DNA from: 0-14-0-20-45-22 sp041645495
GTDB lineage: Bacteria; Fidelibacterota; UBA2242
Assembly (NCBI GenBank): GCA_041645495.1
Contig: JBAZPZ010000026.1
Span: 1 to 23,485, forward strand
Reading direction: 5' to 3'
Length of the DNA: 23,485 nucleotides
Under the pieces are notes generated by a model. The model saw nothing but the letters and a program-made list of their open reading frames with translations, searched no databases and was not told where the DNA came from. Position 1 is the first letter of the stretch; each line of letters opens with the position of its first letter. Shown here piece after piece: positions 6,819 through 14,614 of this stretch. Position numbers and translations under genes: made by a program.

Positions 6819-9260
6819 ATGAGTCGAATATCCGCACTTTTTTTGTTCGTTTTCATCTTCAGCGCATTGTTACTCGGTGAACCCATGTTCGTCGGAAATA
6901 TCGTCAGTCACCAGCCGTTTCCAAACCGCGTCGAATTCCGGCTTGACAACGGAAAATTTACCGTTTATGTTTTGAGCGGAAATGTCCTTCGGCTCCGGTA
7001 CACGAACAGCGAATCGTTCAGCGAATCTCCGTCGTACGCAGTCATCGCTGAAATGCCCGATAAGTCCGACTTCGTACTGAAAGAAGAGCCGAACCGCTTT
7101 GTTCTTTCGACGGGCGAACTGATCGTTCATATCGCAAAAAAGCCGTGCCGGATTTCGATTTTCGACAAGGAAATGAATCTGCTCAACGCCGACGATGCGT
7201 CATTCGGCGTCTGTTTCGACAACGACGAAGTTCGCTGTTATAAAAAACGATTGGATGGCGAGAATTTCTACGGGCTGGGCGAGAAAAGTGACGGCCTGCG
7301 AAAAACCGGCAACGAATACACGCTCTGGAACACCGATTTCCCCGGCTACACCGAGCGAACCGACGAATTGTACGTTTCCATTCCATTTTTTTACGGCGTC
7401 AGAAACGGAAAAGCCTACGGCATTTTCTTCGACAACACATACCGCTCGCATTTCAATTTCGGTGCGAGCAACAACCGGTTTTATTCATTCGGCGCCGACC
7501 ATGGCGAGATGGATTATTACTTCATCTACGGACCCGAAATGAAGCGCGTGCTGTCGTCTTATTCCGAACTGACGGGAAAAGCGGAAATGCCGCCGAAATG
7601 GGCGTTCGGCTACCAGCAATGCCGGTGGAGTTATTACCCGGAATCGACAGTCCGGGCGCTGGCGGACAACTTCCGAAAAAAACAGATCCCGTGCGATGTC
7701 ATCTACCTCGACATTCATTATATGGACGGTTACCGCGTGTTCACCTGGGATAAAAATCGCTTCCCCGACCCGCCAAAGTTGATCGCCGATTTGAAAATGA
7801 ACGGTTTCAAAGTCATTCCCATTATCGATCCGGGCGTGAAAGCCGACACGACTTATTTCGCCGCGAAAGAAGGCATCGCGAAAGACTTGTTCGTGAAATA
7901 TCCGGACGGCGAGTTGTATCAGGGCGAGGTCTGGCCGAGCTGGGCGTTTTTCCCGGATTTCACAAAAAAAGAAACGCGGGATTGGTGGGGCGAGAAGTTG
8001 TCCGCGCTGATGAAAGACGGCGTCGCCGGTTTCTGGAACGACATGAACGAACCTGCCGTTTGGGGAAGTCACTTCCCGGACATCGTCCGCTTTAACGGCA
8101 ATGGCAGAGGCGCCGATCATAAAAAAATCCACAACGTCTATGCGCTGGAAATGGCCAAAGCAACGCGAACCGGCCTGCGGCGTTTTTCGGATCAGCGGCA
8201 TTTTATATTGACTCGCGCCGGTTTTTCCGGTATTCAACGGTATTCGGCTGTTTGGACAGGCGACAATCTCTCCAACGAAGATCATCTCCGGTACGCCTGC
8301 GTGATGTCGCAAAATCTCGGTTTGAACGGCGTTCCGCTCGTCGGTGCGGACGTCGGCGGATTCATGGGCGAGGCGTCGCAAAGGCTTTATGTGCGGTGGA
8401 TGCAACTCGGCGCTTTCACGCCGCTTTTCAGACAACATTCGGCGTACGGAACCAAAGCCAAAGAGCCGTGGGCATTCGGTGAAGATGTCGAAAATACCGT
8501 CCGGGAAATCATCAATCTGCGCTATCGGATATTGCCGTATCTTTACAGCGAATTTCATCAGGCGACGCAGACTGGCTTGCCGCTTATGCGATCGATGTTT
8601 CTCGAATTTCAGAACGATCCGGAGTGCTGGAACGATCAGGCGCAATTTCAATTCATGGTCGGCGAAAATCTGCTCGTCGCGCCGGTTTTATCGGAATCGG
8701 ACAACGCGAAACGTCTCTATTTGCCTGAAGGACGCTGGTATGAAATGAATACCGGAAAAATCTATCCCGGGAATCAGTGGCTGACCGTCGAGGCGCCGCT
8801 GGAACGGGTTCCTTTCTTTCTGAAATCGGGCGGCATACTTCCCATGCAGGAAGTTCAGCAGTTCGTCGGCGAGAAGCCGGTCGAAACGACGATCCTGACT
8901 ATTTTCCCGTCCGCGAAAAGTTCTTACTCGCTGTACGAAGACGACGGCAATTCGTACGAATACGAGATCGGGCGCTATTCAGTTGTCAATTTCACCATCG
9001 AAGAAAAAAGCGACGCGCTGGCGATTGTCGTCAAGAAAGAACAAACAGGATTTACGCCGGATCGGAAGAATTATCGGTTCAGAATCATTTCCGATAAAAA
9101 ACCGATAAAAGTTTTCGTTGGAGCCAAAGAATTACCGACGATCAAACCATCCGAAACATCGGCGAAAATCCGCGAATGCTGGACTTTTCTATCGAATGAA
9201 AAGATGATCGAGGTTAGGACGCCGGATGCCGGGAATTTTACCATGACGATCCGGTATTGA
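6819..9260 (+). CDS. Exported GH31 alpha-glucosidase-type glycosidase
   Basis: The 813-residue retaining glycoside hydrolase of family GH31 cleaves terminal alpha-linked glucose, or possibly xylose, from oligosaccharides. An N-terminal hydrophobic signal (MSRISALFLFVFIFSALLLG) predicts export to the periplasm or cell surface. Residues about 25-240 form the beta-sandwich N-domain (NFYGLGEKSDGL, GIFFDN). Residues about 255-590 form the (beta/alpha)8 barrel: WAFGYQQCRWSYY, DVIYLDIHYMDGY, the nucleophile motif WNDMNEP with Asp408, and the acid/base region WTGDN with Asp482. The C-terminal beta domains hold LRYRILPYLYS onward and an LYEDDG-type segment common to the family. No type IX sorting tail is present. 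Start: GGAG 6 nt before the ATG at 6819. It is transcribed alone, convergent with the peptidase operon. Exact substrate (maltose, isomaltose, sulfoquinovose, xyloside) cannot be read from these motifs. Confidence 0.93.
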   Translation: MSRISALFLFVFIFSALLLGEPMFVGNIVSHQPFPNRVEFRLDNGKFTVYVLSGNVLRLRYTNSESFSESPSYAVIAEMPDKSDFVLKEEPNRFVLSTGELIVHIAKKPCRISIFDKEMNLLNADDASFGVCFDNDEVRCYKKRLDGENFYGLGEKSDGLRKTGNEYTLWNTDFPGYTERTDELYVSIPFFYGVRNGKAYGIFFDNTYRSHFNFGASNNRFYSFGADHGEMDYYFIYGPEMKRVLSSYSELTGKAEMPPKWAFGYQQCRWSYYPESTVRALADNFRKKQIPCDVIYLDIHYMDGYRVFTWDKNRFPDPPKLIADLKMNGFKVIPIIDPGVKADTTYFAAKEGIAKDLFVKYPDGELYQGEVWPSWAFFPDFTKKETRDWWGEKLSALMKDGVAGFWNDMNEPAVWGSHFPDIVRFNGNGRGADHKKIHNVYALEMAKATRTGLRRFSDQRHFILTRAGFSGIQRYSAVWTGDNLSNEDHLRYACVMSQNLGLNGVPLVGADVGGFMGEASQRLYVRWMQLGAFTPLFRQHSAYGTKAKEPWAFGEDVENTVREIINLRYRILPYLYSEFHQATQTGLPLMRSMFLEFQNDPECWNDQAQFQFMVGENLLVAPVLSESDNAKRLYLPEGRWYEMNTGKIYPGNQWLTVEAPLERVPFFLKSGGILPMQEVQQFVGEKPVETTILTIFPSAKSSYSLYEDDGNSYEYEIGRYSVVNFTIEEKSDALAIVVKKEQTGFTPDRKNYRFRIISDKKPIKVFVGAKELPTIKPSETSAKIRECWTFLSNEKMIEVRTPDAGNFTMTIRY

Positions 9261-9273
9261 TGATAATCATCGG

Positions 9274-9294
9274 GTCATTAGTCATTGGGCATTT
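9274..9294. repeat. Heptamer tandem repeat, GTCATTA type
   Basis: Three consecutive 7-bp units, GTCATTA, GTCATTG and GGCATTT, with a degenerate fourth just upstream. They lie directly after the stop of the GH31 gene in an 88-bp convergent gap. The pattern recalls the short tandemly repeated heptamers of some cyanobacterial intergenic regions. No function is visible. Confidence 0.6.
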
Positions 9295-9302
9295 GAAGAA
9301 AC

Positions 9303-9330
9303 ACAGAACGCGGAACCCGGAACTCGGAAC
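9303..9330. repeat. Second heptamer tandem repeat, NNGGAAC type
   Basis: Four 7-bp units in register: ACAGAAC, GCGGAAC, CCGGAAC and TCGGAAC. The last five bases are constant apart from the first unit, while the first two vary. It sits only 8 bp from the GTCATTA repeat and 19 bp before the stop of the convergent S9 peptidase gene. The two arrays share the 7-bp period but not the sequence. Confidence 0.6.
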
Positions 9331-9348
9331 AAATCGTCTAATGCCAAA

Positions 9349-11370
9349 TCACTTCAGATAATCAGCCAGCCAGCGGTGCATTTCCTTCCACCAACGAACG
9401 TTGTTCTGCAAGCCGAGAATCTCGTGTCCTTCGTCCGGGAAAATGACTAACCGCGACGGAACTCCCTGCCGCTGAAGCGCGGTGAAAAGTTGAAGGCTTT
9501 CACCAACCGGCACACGGAAATCCAGTTCGCCCTGCGTCACGAGCGTTGGCGTCCGGAAGTTTTTTGCGAAGCGATGCGGCGACCATTTATCGTAAAGTTC
9601 CGGCTCGTCCCACGGCGTCGTTCCCATGTCCCACGCGGGATACCAGAGTTCTTCCGTCGCGCCATAAAAACTCGTCAGATTGTACAGTCCCGCGTGACTG
9701 ACGGCGCACTTGAACCGGTTCGTGTGTCCGATGAGCCAATTGACGGAATATCCGCCGAACGAACCACCGATCACCGCCTGCCGGTCTTTATCGATAAAAC
9801 CATATTTGGCAATGACGAAATCCAACCCTTTGACCAAATCTTCGTAACATTTTCCGCCGTAGTCACGGCTGACCTCTTCACGGAATTTTGAGCTGTAACC
9901 GGTACTCCCGCGCTGGTTGATGAAGACGCAGACATAGCCGGGCGACGCGATCAGTTGCATCGTGAACCAGCTGAGCATAAATCGGTCGCCCCACATATTT
10001 TGTGGGCCGCCGTGAATCGTCAGAACCACCGGATATTTTTTCTTTGGGTCAAAATGCGGCGGTCTCAGGAGAAATCCGTGAACCATGTCGTTATTGGCGC
10101 CGGGAAACCAAAATTCCTCGACCTGCGGCAATTCGAACGTTTCATCAAATTCACGATTGGCCCATGTTAACTGCGTCGGTTTTTCGCCAGTCACCGGTTG
10201 GGAGTAAATCTCGTACGGCTTATGGTTGTAGCCTTTTTGGAAAACCAGCGTTTCGCCATCCGGGGTAATATCGATGTGCGTGTTGAATCCGTCATCAGTT
10301 ATTTTCCGGAAATTCCCGGATAAATCGACAGCATAAATCGCACCGTGTCCCTGATCTTCCGCCGTGAAAAAAAGTTGACGGCTATCCGGCGACCATAAAA
10401 TTTGTCCGACGGATCGATCGAGATTTTCGGTCAACCGGACCGTTTTTCCGGTTTTGTGTTCGTAAAGCGTCAACACTTCGCGGTCGGATTCGTAATTGAC
10501 TTTGGTCATCGAGGTATAAGCGATATAGCGACCGTCGGGCGAATAATGCGGCTGACCGTCCAACGCCGGATTCGACGTGATTTTCGTCGTTTTACCGGTT
10601 GGAATATCGACAGTGAAGAGATCGTGATTCGTGCTGACGGCGAGTATCGTTCCTTCGGTTTTTGTGTAGCAGATTTCGGCGCCGTCCGGCGAAATGTCGA
10701 AATCGTGTGAACTGGAAAGCGAGACGGGCGGCGTATCGAAATCACCCGGCGTCAAATCTTTTATCGCTCCGTCTTCCGGATTGACGAGAAAAACGTGATT
10801 TCTTTCATCGCCGAGCCATGTGTCCCACTGCCGAAAAAGCAGGCGGTCGATGGTTCTGGCGTTGCATTCCGGTAATTCGTTTTTCGTCCAATTCTCGGCC
10901 GTATTTTTCCCGGCAGGAAGCACGCGCGAACCGCAAATAAGCCGTTTTCCGTCATTAGACCAGATCGGTGAATAAAGTCCTGTTTCTGAAAAGGTCACCT
11001 GTTTTGCCTCGCCGCCATCTAATGAAATCAGAAACAGATTGGGCGTTCCGTTGCGCTCCGAAATGAACGCAATCTGCTTTCCGTCAGGCGACCAGCGCGG
11101 CGAATAGTCGTTTTCCGGGTCGGTCGTGAGCGGTTTCGACACACCACCATCCGTCGGAACCAACCAAATATCGTCGAAATAGCGATTCTTCGCGAGATCG
11201 GGAACCGCAATAGTGTAGGCGATCCATTTCCCGTCCGGCGAAACCTGCGGATCGGAAACAGCTTTGATTTGATACAAGTCTTCCGGCGACATCGGGCGTT
11301 TTTCCGGCACAGCGACGCCGGAAAGAATTATGAGTGTGAGAATGATTTCGACCAAGCGACGCGGTTTCAT
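9349..11370 (-). CDS. Exported S9-family prolyl-oligopeptidase-type serine peptidase
   Basis: The 673-residue protein cleaves short peptides, by family as a dipeptidyl or acylaminoacyl peptidase. A signal peptide covers MKPRRLVEIILTLIILSGVAV. Residues about 35-400 form a beta-propeller built of PD40/WD40-like blades, recognised by repeated SPDGK phrases (VSPDGKWIAY, WSPDGKQIAF, YSPDGRYIAY, WSPDSRQLFF). Residues about 420-673 form the alpha/beta-hydrolase: VVLTIHGGPQNMW, nucleophile elbow GGSFGGYS with Ser537, Asp617 in LDFRVP and His649 in DEGHE. The spacing Ser-80-Asp-32-His is close to that of DPP4-type enzymes. Start: AAAGGAGG upstream of the ATG at 11370. Only 46 bp separate it from the M14 gene upstream, so the two are very likely cotranscribed. 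Together they would trim extracellular or periplasmic peptides from both sides. Substrate preference is inferred from family only. Confidence 0.93.
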   Translation of the reverse strand: MKPRRLVEIILTLIILSGVAVPEKRPMSPEDLYQIKAVSDPQVSPDGKWIAYTIAVPDLAKNRYFDDIWLVPTDGGVSKPLTTDPENDYSPRWSPDGKQIAFISERNGTPNLFLISLDGGEAKQVTFSETGLYSPIWSNDGKRLICGSRVLPAGKNTAENWTKNELPECNARTIDRLLFRQWDTWLGDERNHVFLVNPEDGAIKDLTPGDFDTPPVSLSSSHDFDISPDGAEICYTKTEGTILAVSTNHDLFTVDIPTGKTTKITSNPALDGQPHYSPDGRYIAYTSMTKVNYESDREVLTLYEHKTGKTVRLTENLDRSVGQILWSPDSRQLFFTAEDQGHGAIYAVDLSGNFRKITDDGFNTHIDITPDGETLVFQKGYNHKPYEIYSQPVTGEKPTQLTWANREFDETFELPQVEEFWFPGANNDMVHGFLLRPPHFDPKKKYPVVLTIHGGPQNMWGDRFMLSWFTMQLIASPGYVCVFINQRGSTGYSSKFREEVSRDYGGKCYEDLVKGLDFVIAKYGFIDKDRQAVIGGSFGGYSVNWLIGHTNRFKCAVSHAGLYNLTSFYGATEELWYPAWDMGTTPWDEPELYDKWSPHRFAKNFRTPTLVTQGELDFRVPVGESLQLFTALQRQGVPSRLVIFPDEGHEILGLQNNVRWWKEMHRWLADYLK

Positions 11371-11416
11371 TTCAACCTCCTTTGGGAACGTTTAAGCGGT
11401 CTTTAATCGACTATTA

Positions 11417-13207
11417 TCACTTTTCAGACGCCTCGATATTCAATTCAACCGGCTGAATCACTTTTGAAATCGGATATAAATTGAGTTGGTCGTCGCGGAA
11501 CGGCGAGCGGTCGAAGAAGAAAAACAGACGCTGAAGCGGATCGCCCGCGAATTGCGGATCGGCGGCGATCTTCTTCTCGAATTCGCGTTTCAGTTCGGGA
11601 TTTTCCTTCAACATTTTCCGCGCGGTATCTTCCAGAACGTAAAGTTCACCGTACTCTTTTTGCTCAAAAATCCCGTCGAAAAATCCCCACTTGACGAATG
11701 AATCGACCGCTTCCGGTTCCAGCAAATGCGTCACGATCCGGTTCGTCCGCTGATTCATGATGACGACAAACGAACCGACCGGAAAAGTCGTTTCAAACGT
11801 CGTGTCGGCAATCGAAAAGTTGACCGGATGTCTGCCTTCGGACGGCGTACTTTGCCACGAAACATTGGAAAATTTATACGAAGCGACTTTCAGTTTCTGC
11901 TCCGTTTTAAGCTGGTTTATTTTTGCACCGTGAAGTTTCAAAATATCGACGATCGGTTTGAATTCAGCCGGAATGATATAGGCGTACGGCATTTCGGCGC
12001 TCGCCGTCGGAACGACTTTCGTAAAGAACGGTATTCGGTAATCGACCGGTTTTCCCGTCCAGATCACGCGATCGGTTCCGGAAACGTCACTGAATTCTTT
12101 CCGGTAGCCGAAGCCTTTGAAGTCGATGAAAACACTGTCCGATGTCACGCAGAAATTGAGCGGAATCGAGGCGCCGGCAGGAATTGCCGCCGTCTCCGCA
12201 TCGCCGTCTGCTACGGCTTTTTTCAAAACGGAGCGTTTTTCGCCGACGACAGCCAGAACGTTTTTGAAAACCTGATAGGTGGCGGAAACGCGCGTTTTGT
12301 AATCCTTGAACATGTGCGTCTCGATGAGGATGCACGGACGATTTTGAATCGCGCCATAGCCGTTGGAAAAGCGCGGCGACGCGACACCGTACGAAAGCCC
12401 TTTGGAAAACTCCTTCTCATCCCTTTGAATGACGTAAACGCCCAGCGGAAATCCGTCCGATTCCAGACCTTTTTTCAACATCGGCAGGAACGTTTCGACA
12501 TTCCATTTCCGCACCGGTTCGGCAATCGCGCCGACATGCTGTTCCATTCCGTAAGTCACCGCGTATTGATAATCGGCGCCGTCGGTGACGTGACTATCGA
12601 CGATCAAATCCGGCAGCCAATCACGGAAAAGTTCCAGCCACGCGCGCATTTCCGGCGAATCGGCTTTCGAAAAATCACGGTTGAGATTATAATTCTGCGC
12701 CGTGACGCGCCAGCCCATTTCTTTAGGGCCGTTTTGATTGAACCGGTTGTACGGCGAAAATCGTTCGTGCCCATCGACATTGAAAATCGGGATGAACAAC
12801 AGGGTAATATTTTTCATCAATTCCGCATATTTTCCATCGACGATCATGTCGCGTAGGAGCATCAGTCCGGCGTCTTTGCCGTCGATTTCTCCGGCGTGGA
12901 TTCCGGCGATGAACATGACGAGCGCCTTTCCGCTTTGCTTCTGTTTTTCCGGCGTAAAATTCCCGTCGGAGTCAAAAATCAATAGCGGCAAGTCTCGTCC
13001 CTGCGGCGTGACACCGAAACGCGTAAAGAGCACGGACGCAGACGCTTCGTCCAATCGTTGACAAAACCGGACGGTTTCTTTGTAACGCGGCGTTTCCAGA
13101 AAGCCGAATTTTTCATAATCCGTCCGCCAGTCTTCGGCAAATGAAAGCCCGCTTATCGCCAATATCATCCAGCTGATTGCAAAAATCCTGCATGGTTGCC
13201 GTCTCAT
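11417..13207 (-). CDS. Exported M14-family zinc carboxypeptidase-type metallopeptidase
   Basis: The 596-residue zinc metallopeptidase removes C-terminal residues from peptides or acts on related amide bonds. The signal peptide is MRRQPCRIFAISWMILAISGLSFA. The M14 metal site is visible: GIHAGEIDG with zinc ligands His104 and Glu107, the third ligand His206 in VDSHVTDG, and the catalytic Glu296 in LIETH. The peptidase domain spans about residues 30-320; the remaining 270 residues are mostly beta-rich and I do not recognise them. Start choice: the frame is open further upstream, to 13330, but GGAGG lies just before the ATG at 13207 and only this start gives a clean signal peptide, so the longer 637-residue version is rejected. 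It is the first gene of a two-gene operon with the S9 peptidase and divergent from the oxoamine synthase gene. A possible promoter TTGATA-17-TTTGAT lies just upstream but overlaps the leader closely. Confidence 0.88.
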   Translation of the reverse strand: MRRQPCRIFAISWMILAISGLSFAEDWRTDYEKFGFLETPRYKETVRFCQRLDEASASVLFTRFGVTPQGRDLPLLIFDSDGNFTPEKQKQSGKALVMFIAGIHAGEIDGKDAGLMLLRDMIVDGKYAELMKNITLLFIPIFNVDGHERFSPYNRFNQNGPKEMGWRVTAQNYNLNRDFSKADSPEMRAWLELFRDWLPDLIVDSHVTDGADYQYAVTYGMEQHVGAIAEPVRKWNVETFLPMLKKGLESDGFPLGVYVIQRDEKEFSKGLSYGVASPRFSNGYGAIQNRPCILIETHMFKDYKTRVSATYQVFKNVLAVVGEKRSVLKKAVADGDAETAAIPAGASIPLNFCVTSDSVFIDFKGFGYRKEFSDVSGTDRVIWTGKPVDYRIPFFTKVVPTASAEMPYAYIIPAEFKPIVDILKLHGAKINQLKTEQKLKVASYKFSNVSWQSTPSEGRHPVNFSIADTTFETTFPVGSFVVIMNQRTNRIVTHLLEPEAVDSFVKWGFFDGIFEQKEYGELYVLEDTARKMLKENPELKREFEKKIAADPQFAGDPLQRLFFFFDRSPFRDDQLNLYPISKVIQPVELNIEASEK

Positions 13208-13210
13208 GAA

Positions 13211-13216
13211 TCCTCC
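13211..13216 (-). promoter_or_regulatory. Ribosome binding site that decides the M14 start
   Basis: GGAGGA on the minus strand lies 3-4 nt before the ATG at 13207. No comparable site precedes the upstream in-frame ATGs at 13231 or 13330. The N-terminal signal peptide begins exactly at this ATG. Confidence 0.7.
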
Positions 13217-13329
13217 AAATTCTCGTCTCATATCGTATAAAATGTAATCAAACCCGGCGCATTTTCCCGTATCAATTTTCGTTTCGCGGCCATTCGGACA
13301 ACCTGCAACTTCCAACGGAGAGTGGAACA

Positions 13330-13358
13330 TTGCAATTCATCCGATGACACGGTAAATT
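13330..13358 (+). promoter_or_regulatory. Candidate promoter for the five-gene envelope operon
   Basis: TTGCAA (13330-13335) and TAAATT (13353-13358) are spaced by 17 bp, giving a start near 13365 and a leader of about 30 nt before the ATG at 13394. Both boxes match the consensus at 4 of 6 positions, so this is moderate evidence. Confidence 0.35.
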
Positions 13359-13393
13359 ATCGGCGATTTTATTGATGAAAGTGAGGTTTCACG

Positions 13394-14575
13394 ATGGATT
13401 TGTTCAAGAAATGCTTTGAATACACGGCGGTCAAAGAGGCCAAAGCCGATGGATATTATCCCTATTTTATTCCGTTCTCCGGAGGCGACGACACCGTCAT
13501 GATTTACAATGGCGCGCCCAAGATCATGATCGGATCGAACAATTATCTCGGATTAACGCATCACCCGAAAGTCATCTCTGCGGCAGAAAAGGCTTTGCAC
13601 GAATACGGCACCGGAAGTACCGGCAGTCGCTTTTTGAACGGAACGCTCGATATTCACGAGGCGTTCGAGAAAGAATTGGCGGATTTTGTCGGAAAGGAAT
13701 CGGCGCTAATTTTCTCGACCGGATATTTGGTGAACCTCGGCGTTATTTCGGCGCTGTTGGGCAGAACCGACGCCGTCGTCATCGATAAATTGGATCACGC
13801 CAGCATCTTTGACGGGTGTTTGCTTTCGGGCGCCGTTATCCATCGTTTTCAGCATAACGACACGGCCGATCTGGAGAAAACGCTCGCGGGCATCCCGGAA
13901 AATTCCGGAACACTCGTCGTCGTCGATGGGATTTTTTCGATGGAAGGCGACATCGCCAAACTTCCCGAAATTTGCCCGATCGTTCAAAAATACGGCGCGC
14001 GGCTAATGGTGGACGACGCGCACTCGCTGGGCGTTCTCGGTCCGAATGGCGACGGTACTGCGGCGCATTTCGGGCTAACGTCTCAGGTCGATCTGATCAT
14101 GGGAACGTTTTCCAAATCGTTCGGTGCGGTCGGCGGTTTCATTGCGGGAAACGCCGACGTCGTCGATTACATCAAACACAATTCGCGGGCGATGATTTTC
14201 ACCGCCAGCCTGCCGCCCAGCATCGTTGCCGGGGCGCGCGCCGCTCTGCAGATCATCCAATCCGAACCGGAACGCCGGCAGAAACTCATCGAAATCGGCA
14301 ATTTTATGCGAAAAGAATATCGGGGAATGGGATTCGACACTTCGACGAGCGAAACGCCCGTCATTCCGATCGTCATCGGCGACAACATGAAGACGTTCAC
14401 GTTCTGGAAAAAGCTGTTCAACGAAGGAGTTTACACGAACGCCGTCGTCAGTCCTGCCGTGCCGGGAAATTCTTCACGTCTCAGGACCAGTTATATCGCG
14501 ACGCATCGTCAGGAACAGTTGGATTTTGTACTGGAAAAATTTTATAAAATCGGCAAAGAACTGGCGATCATTTGA
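13394..14575 (+). CDS. PLP-dependent alpha-oxoamine synthase, probably serine palmitoyltransferase-like
   Basis: The 393-residue cytosolic enzyme of the alpha-oxoamine synthase family condenses an amino acid with an acyl-CoA, losing CO2. Motifs run in order: IMIGSNNYLGLTHHP, YGTGSTGSRFLNGT (substrate/phosphate loop), DHAS with His135 stacking on PLP, VVDGIFSMEGD, VDDAHSLGVLG with Asp207 and His210, and the PLP lysine Lys241 in GTFSKSFG. Members include BioF, Kbl, ALA synthase and serine palmitoyltransferase. The N-terminal ADGYYPYFIPFSGGDDT stretch resembles, from memory, the serine palmitoyltransferase-like proteins of sphingolipid-making Bacteroidetes, and no other biotin or threonine gene is nearby. 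I therefore favour 3-ketosphinganine synthesis but cannot exclude BioF or Kbl. Start: GTGAGG before the ATG. It is first in a tight plus-strand run; the next gene begins 39 bp after its stop. Confidence 0.82.
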   Translation: MDLFKKCFEYTAVKEAKADGYYPYFIPFSGGDDTVMIYNGAPKIMIGSNNYLGLTHHPKVISAAEKALHEYGTGSTGSRFLNGTLDIHEAFEKELADFVGKESALIFSTGYLVNLGVISALLGRTDAVVIDKLDHASIFDGCLLSGAVIHRFQHNDTADLEKTLAGIPENSGTLVVVDGIFSMEGDIAKLPEICPIVQKYGARLMVDDAHSLGVLGPNGDGTAAHFGLTSQVDLIMGTFSKSFGAVGGFIAGNADVVDYIKHNSRAMIFTASLPPSIVAGARAALQIIQSEPERRQKLIEIGNFMRKEYRGMGFDTSTSETPVIPIVIGDNMKTFTFWKKLFNEGVYTNAVVSPAVPGNSSRLRTSYIATHRQEQLDFVLEKFYKIGKELAII

Positions 14576-14614
14576 ACGGTCGCCGCTTCTTTTCCGATCA
14601 ATTCTAATCAAGAG

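Noticed and set aside
6611..6880. 89-codon plus-strand frame in the divergent intergenic region
   Set aside because: It runs into the GH31 gene in another frame, overlaps the candidate promoter and has no domain-like pattern.
7485..8651. 388-codon open frame antisense to the GH31 gene
   Set aside because: It lies wholly inside the GH31 gene, which has complete catalytic motifs. The antisense product has no recognisable motif or ribosome site, and it arises from the GC-rich third-position codon use.
11726..12856. 376-codon open frame antisense to the M14 peptidase gene
   Set aside because: It is fully contained in the M14 gene with its zinc ligands and shows no protein-like domain.
13208..13330. 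41-residue N-terminal extension of the M14 peptidase
   Set aside because: The extension lacks a ribosome site and would bury the signal peptide. GGAGG sits directly before the ATG at 13207.
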